Assembly: GCF_008974265.1 (NCBI RefSeq)
Contig: NZ_BKZW01000003.1
Coordinates: forward strand, 620,001-684,000
Source: Dictyobacter vulcani
Lineage (GTDB): Bacteria > Chloroflexota > Ktedonobacteria > Ktedonobacterales > Ktedonobacteraceae
Reading direction: 5' to 3'
DNA: 64,000 nt
The position numbers were made by a program, and so were the translations under genes. The notes beneath the pieces were generated by a model. It saw only the letters and a list, made by a program, of their open reading frames with translations, made no database searches and was not told where the DNA came from. Below, in pieces: positions 63,196-64,000 of the stretch. The stretch's first letter is position 1; every line of letters begins with the position of its first letter.

Positions 63196-64000
63196 GGAAT
63201 GTTCCTTTATCTGGACTGAAAATATGTGTTGTGTACTGAACGCTGCAAGCGTTGCTTGCTAAAATAAGGGAAAATAAACGTTGTTACAGGCTTTGAGGCA
63301 CCTCCTTTCCTTTTCTTCCTGTCGCCAATTTTTGTCCTGCTGATTTTAAATATGTGAATACATCTGACCAGGTAATACAGGAAAAAATAATGGCATGAAG
63401 GAGAGGGGGGATGTCAGGTGATTTACCTGCTGTGGGGGGATTGGAAGAATGCTTGTAGGGCATGCCAAAAATGCAGGCTATGATACCAGGACCGCGTAAA
63501 TTCCAGCTTTGAAATGTCTGCATTGACATCTCAGGCTTGACTTTTATCGCCACGAGCATTGGTTTTCCATTCTTCTTGCTTTTACTTACGCATGAAAGGC
63601 CGGAAAATATCCTGATTAATTGAAAGATTTTCCTCGCGTGCTACTCATTATAAGTACTGACCGTTCAGAAAAGCATCATAGAAAGTATTTTTGTCATATT
63701 AATAGTATAACATTAATGTGACATTAAAGATATGTATTTTCCCGCCATTCCTGAAAATTATAACTAAAAGAGGTTATCTATACATTATCTATATGTTATT
63801 AGCAGATTAATTATTAAGAACTGCCAACCAAATAGACCTGATCTTCGTTATTTGCATGCATGTAAATAATTGTATAGATTAACAATAAGATATGATAATC
63901 TATCATCATAAAAATACATGTATTACAACGCACGTGTATTTAGAAAGCTTGTTTTATGATCAACTATGACTCTAAAATATCTTCAGTTTCTTTTTGAGCG
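63196..64000. other. window end, no convincing gene
   Basis: About 800 AT-rich bases. A 91-codon minus-strand frame (63284-63559) has no ribosome binding site or family. The promoter of the secreted protein must lie here. Confidence 0.45.

Noticed and set aside
63284..63559. 91-codon minus-strand frame near the window end
   Set aside because: No ribosome binding site and no recognisable family; composition like non-coding DNA.

Overview
The window looks like a chromosomal segment of a Ktedonobacteria-type Chloroflexota (soil, spore-forming, large genome). This is an inference from gene content and not from a marker gene: many single-gene transcription units, five GNAT acetyltransferases, three luciferase-like monooxygenase (LLM) flavin/F420 oxidoreductases, three Gfo/Idh/MocA dehydrogenases, a Tat-exported cystine-knot protein, a Cys-cluster pentapeptide-repeat protein, moderate GC content and AGGAGG-type ribosome binding sites. 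No rRNA, intact tRNA, CRISPR array or prophage is visible.

Layout. 0-13 kb: the end of an HtrA-like protease, an epoxide-hydrolase-like enzyme, two sugar-type dehydrogenases, the Tat knottin, a membrane protein with a starch-binding-like domain, a quinone-reductase-like enzyme, a cyclase gene split by an in-frame TAG, a truncated cupin, a PrsW-like protease, GNAT and Nudix genes and an MFS exporter. 13-27 kb: an AraC regulator, VOC (vicinal oxygen chelate) protein, hydrolases, TfoX-like and pentapeptide proteins, an LLM enzyme, DsrE-like and HU proteins, a TPR protein, and a DUF485 plus acetate-type symporter pair. 27-31 kb: a frameshifted methyltransferase and a marR-rph operon (rifampicin-phosphotransferase-like) under a near-consensus promoter embedded in a nested palindrome. 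31-43 kb: a carbohydrate locus made of a four-gene catabolic operon, a divergent AraC regulator, and a sugar ABC importer without its ATPase. An ISAs1-family element with a 10-bp target duplication and a GC-rich MITE-like repeat lie between the regulator and the importer. 43-51 kb: a run of damaged genes (aldo/keto reductase, MgtC, glucose-6-phosphate isomerase), then an IS4-family element abutting a tRNA-Gly-like fragment and cutting off the end of an XRE-TPR regulator. 51-64 kb: an ECF sigma factor, hydrolase, P-loop kinase, Tat-exported ChaN/EreA-like protein, a small RNA-polymerase-alpha-CTD-like protein, M32 carboxypeptidase, GNAT, a membrane-anchored HNH-like nuclease, a YwqG-like protein, an LLM enzyme and a secreted protein with a Pro-Thr linker.

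The most notable signals are these. (i) The promoter-operator of marR-rph. (ii) Leader hairpins in both insertion sequences that would hide the transposase ribosome binding site in read-through transcripts. (iii) Seven frameshifts in five genes, every one the loss of a single base, which suggests either sequencing error or a decaying region. (iv) A small family of hairpins with a conserved CAAG loop and 3' tail but different, compensating stems.
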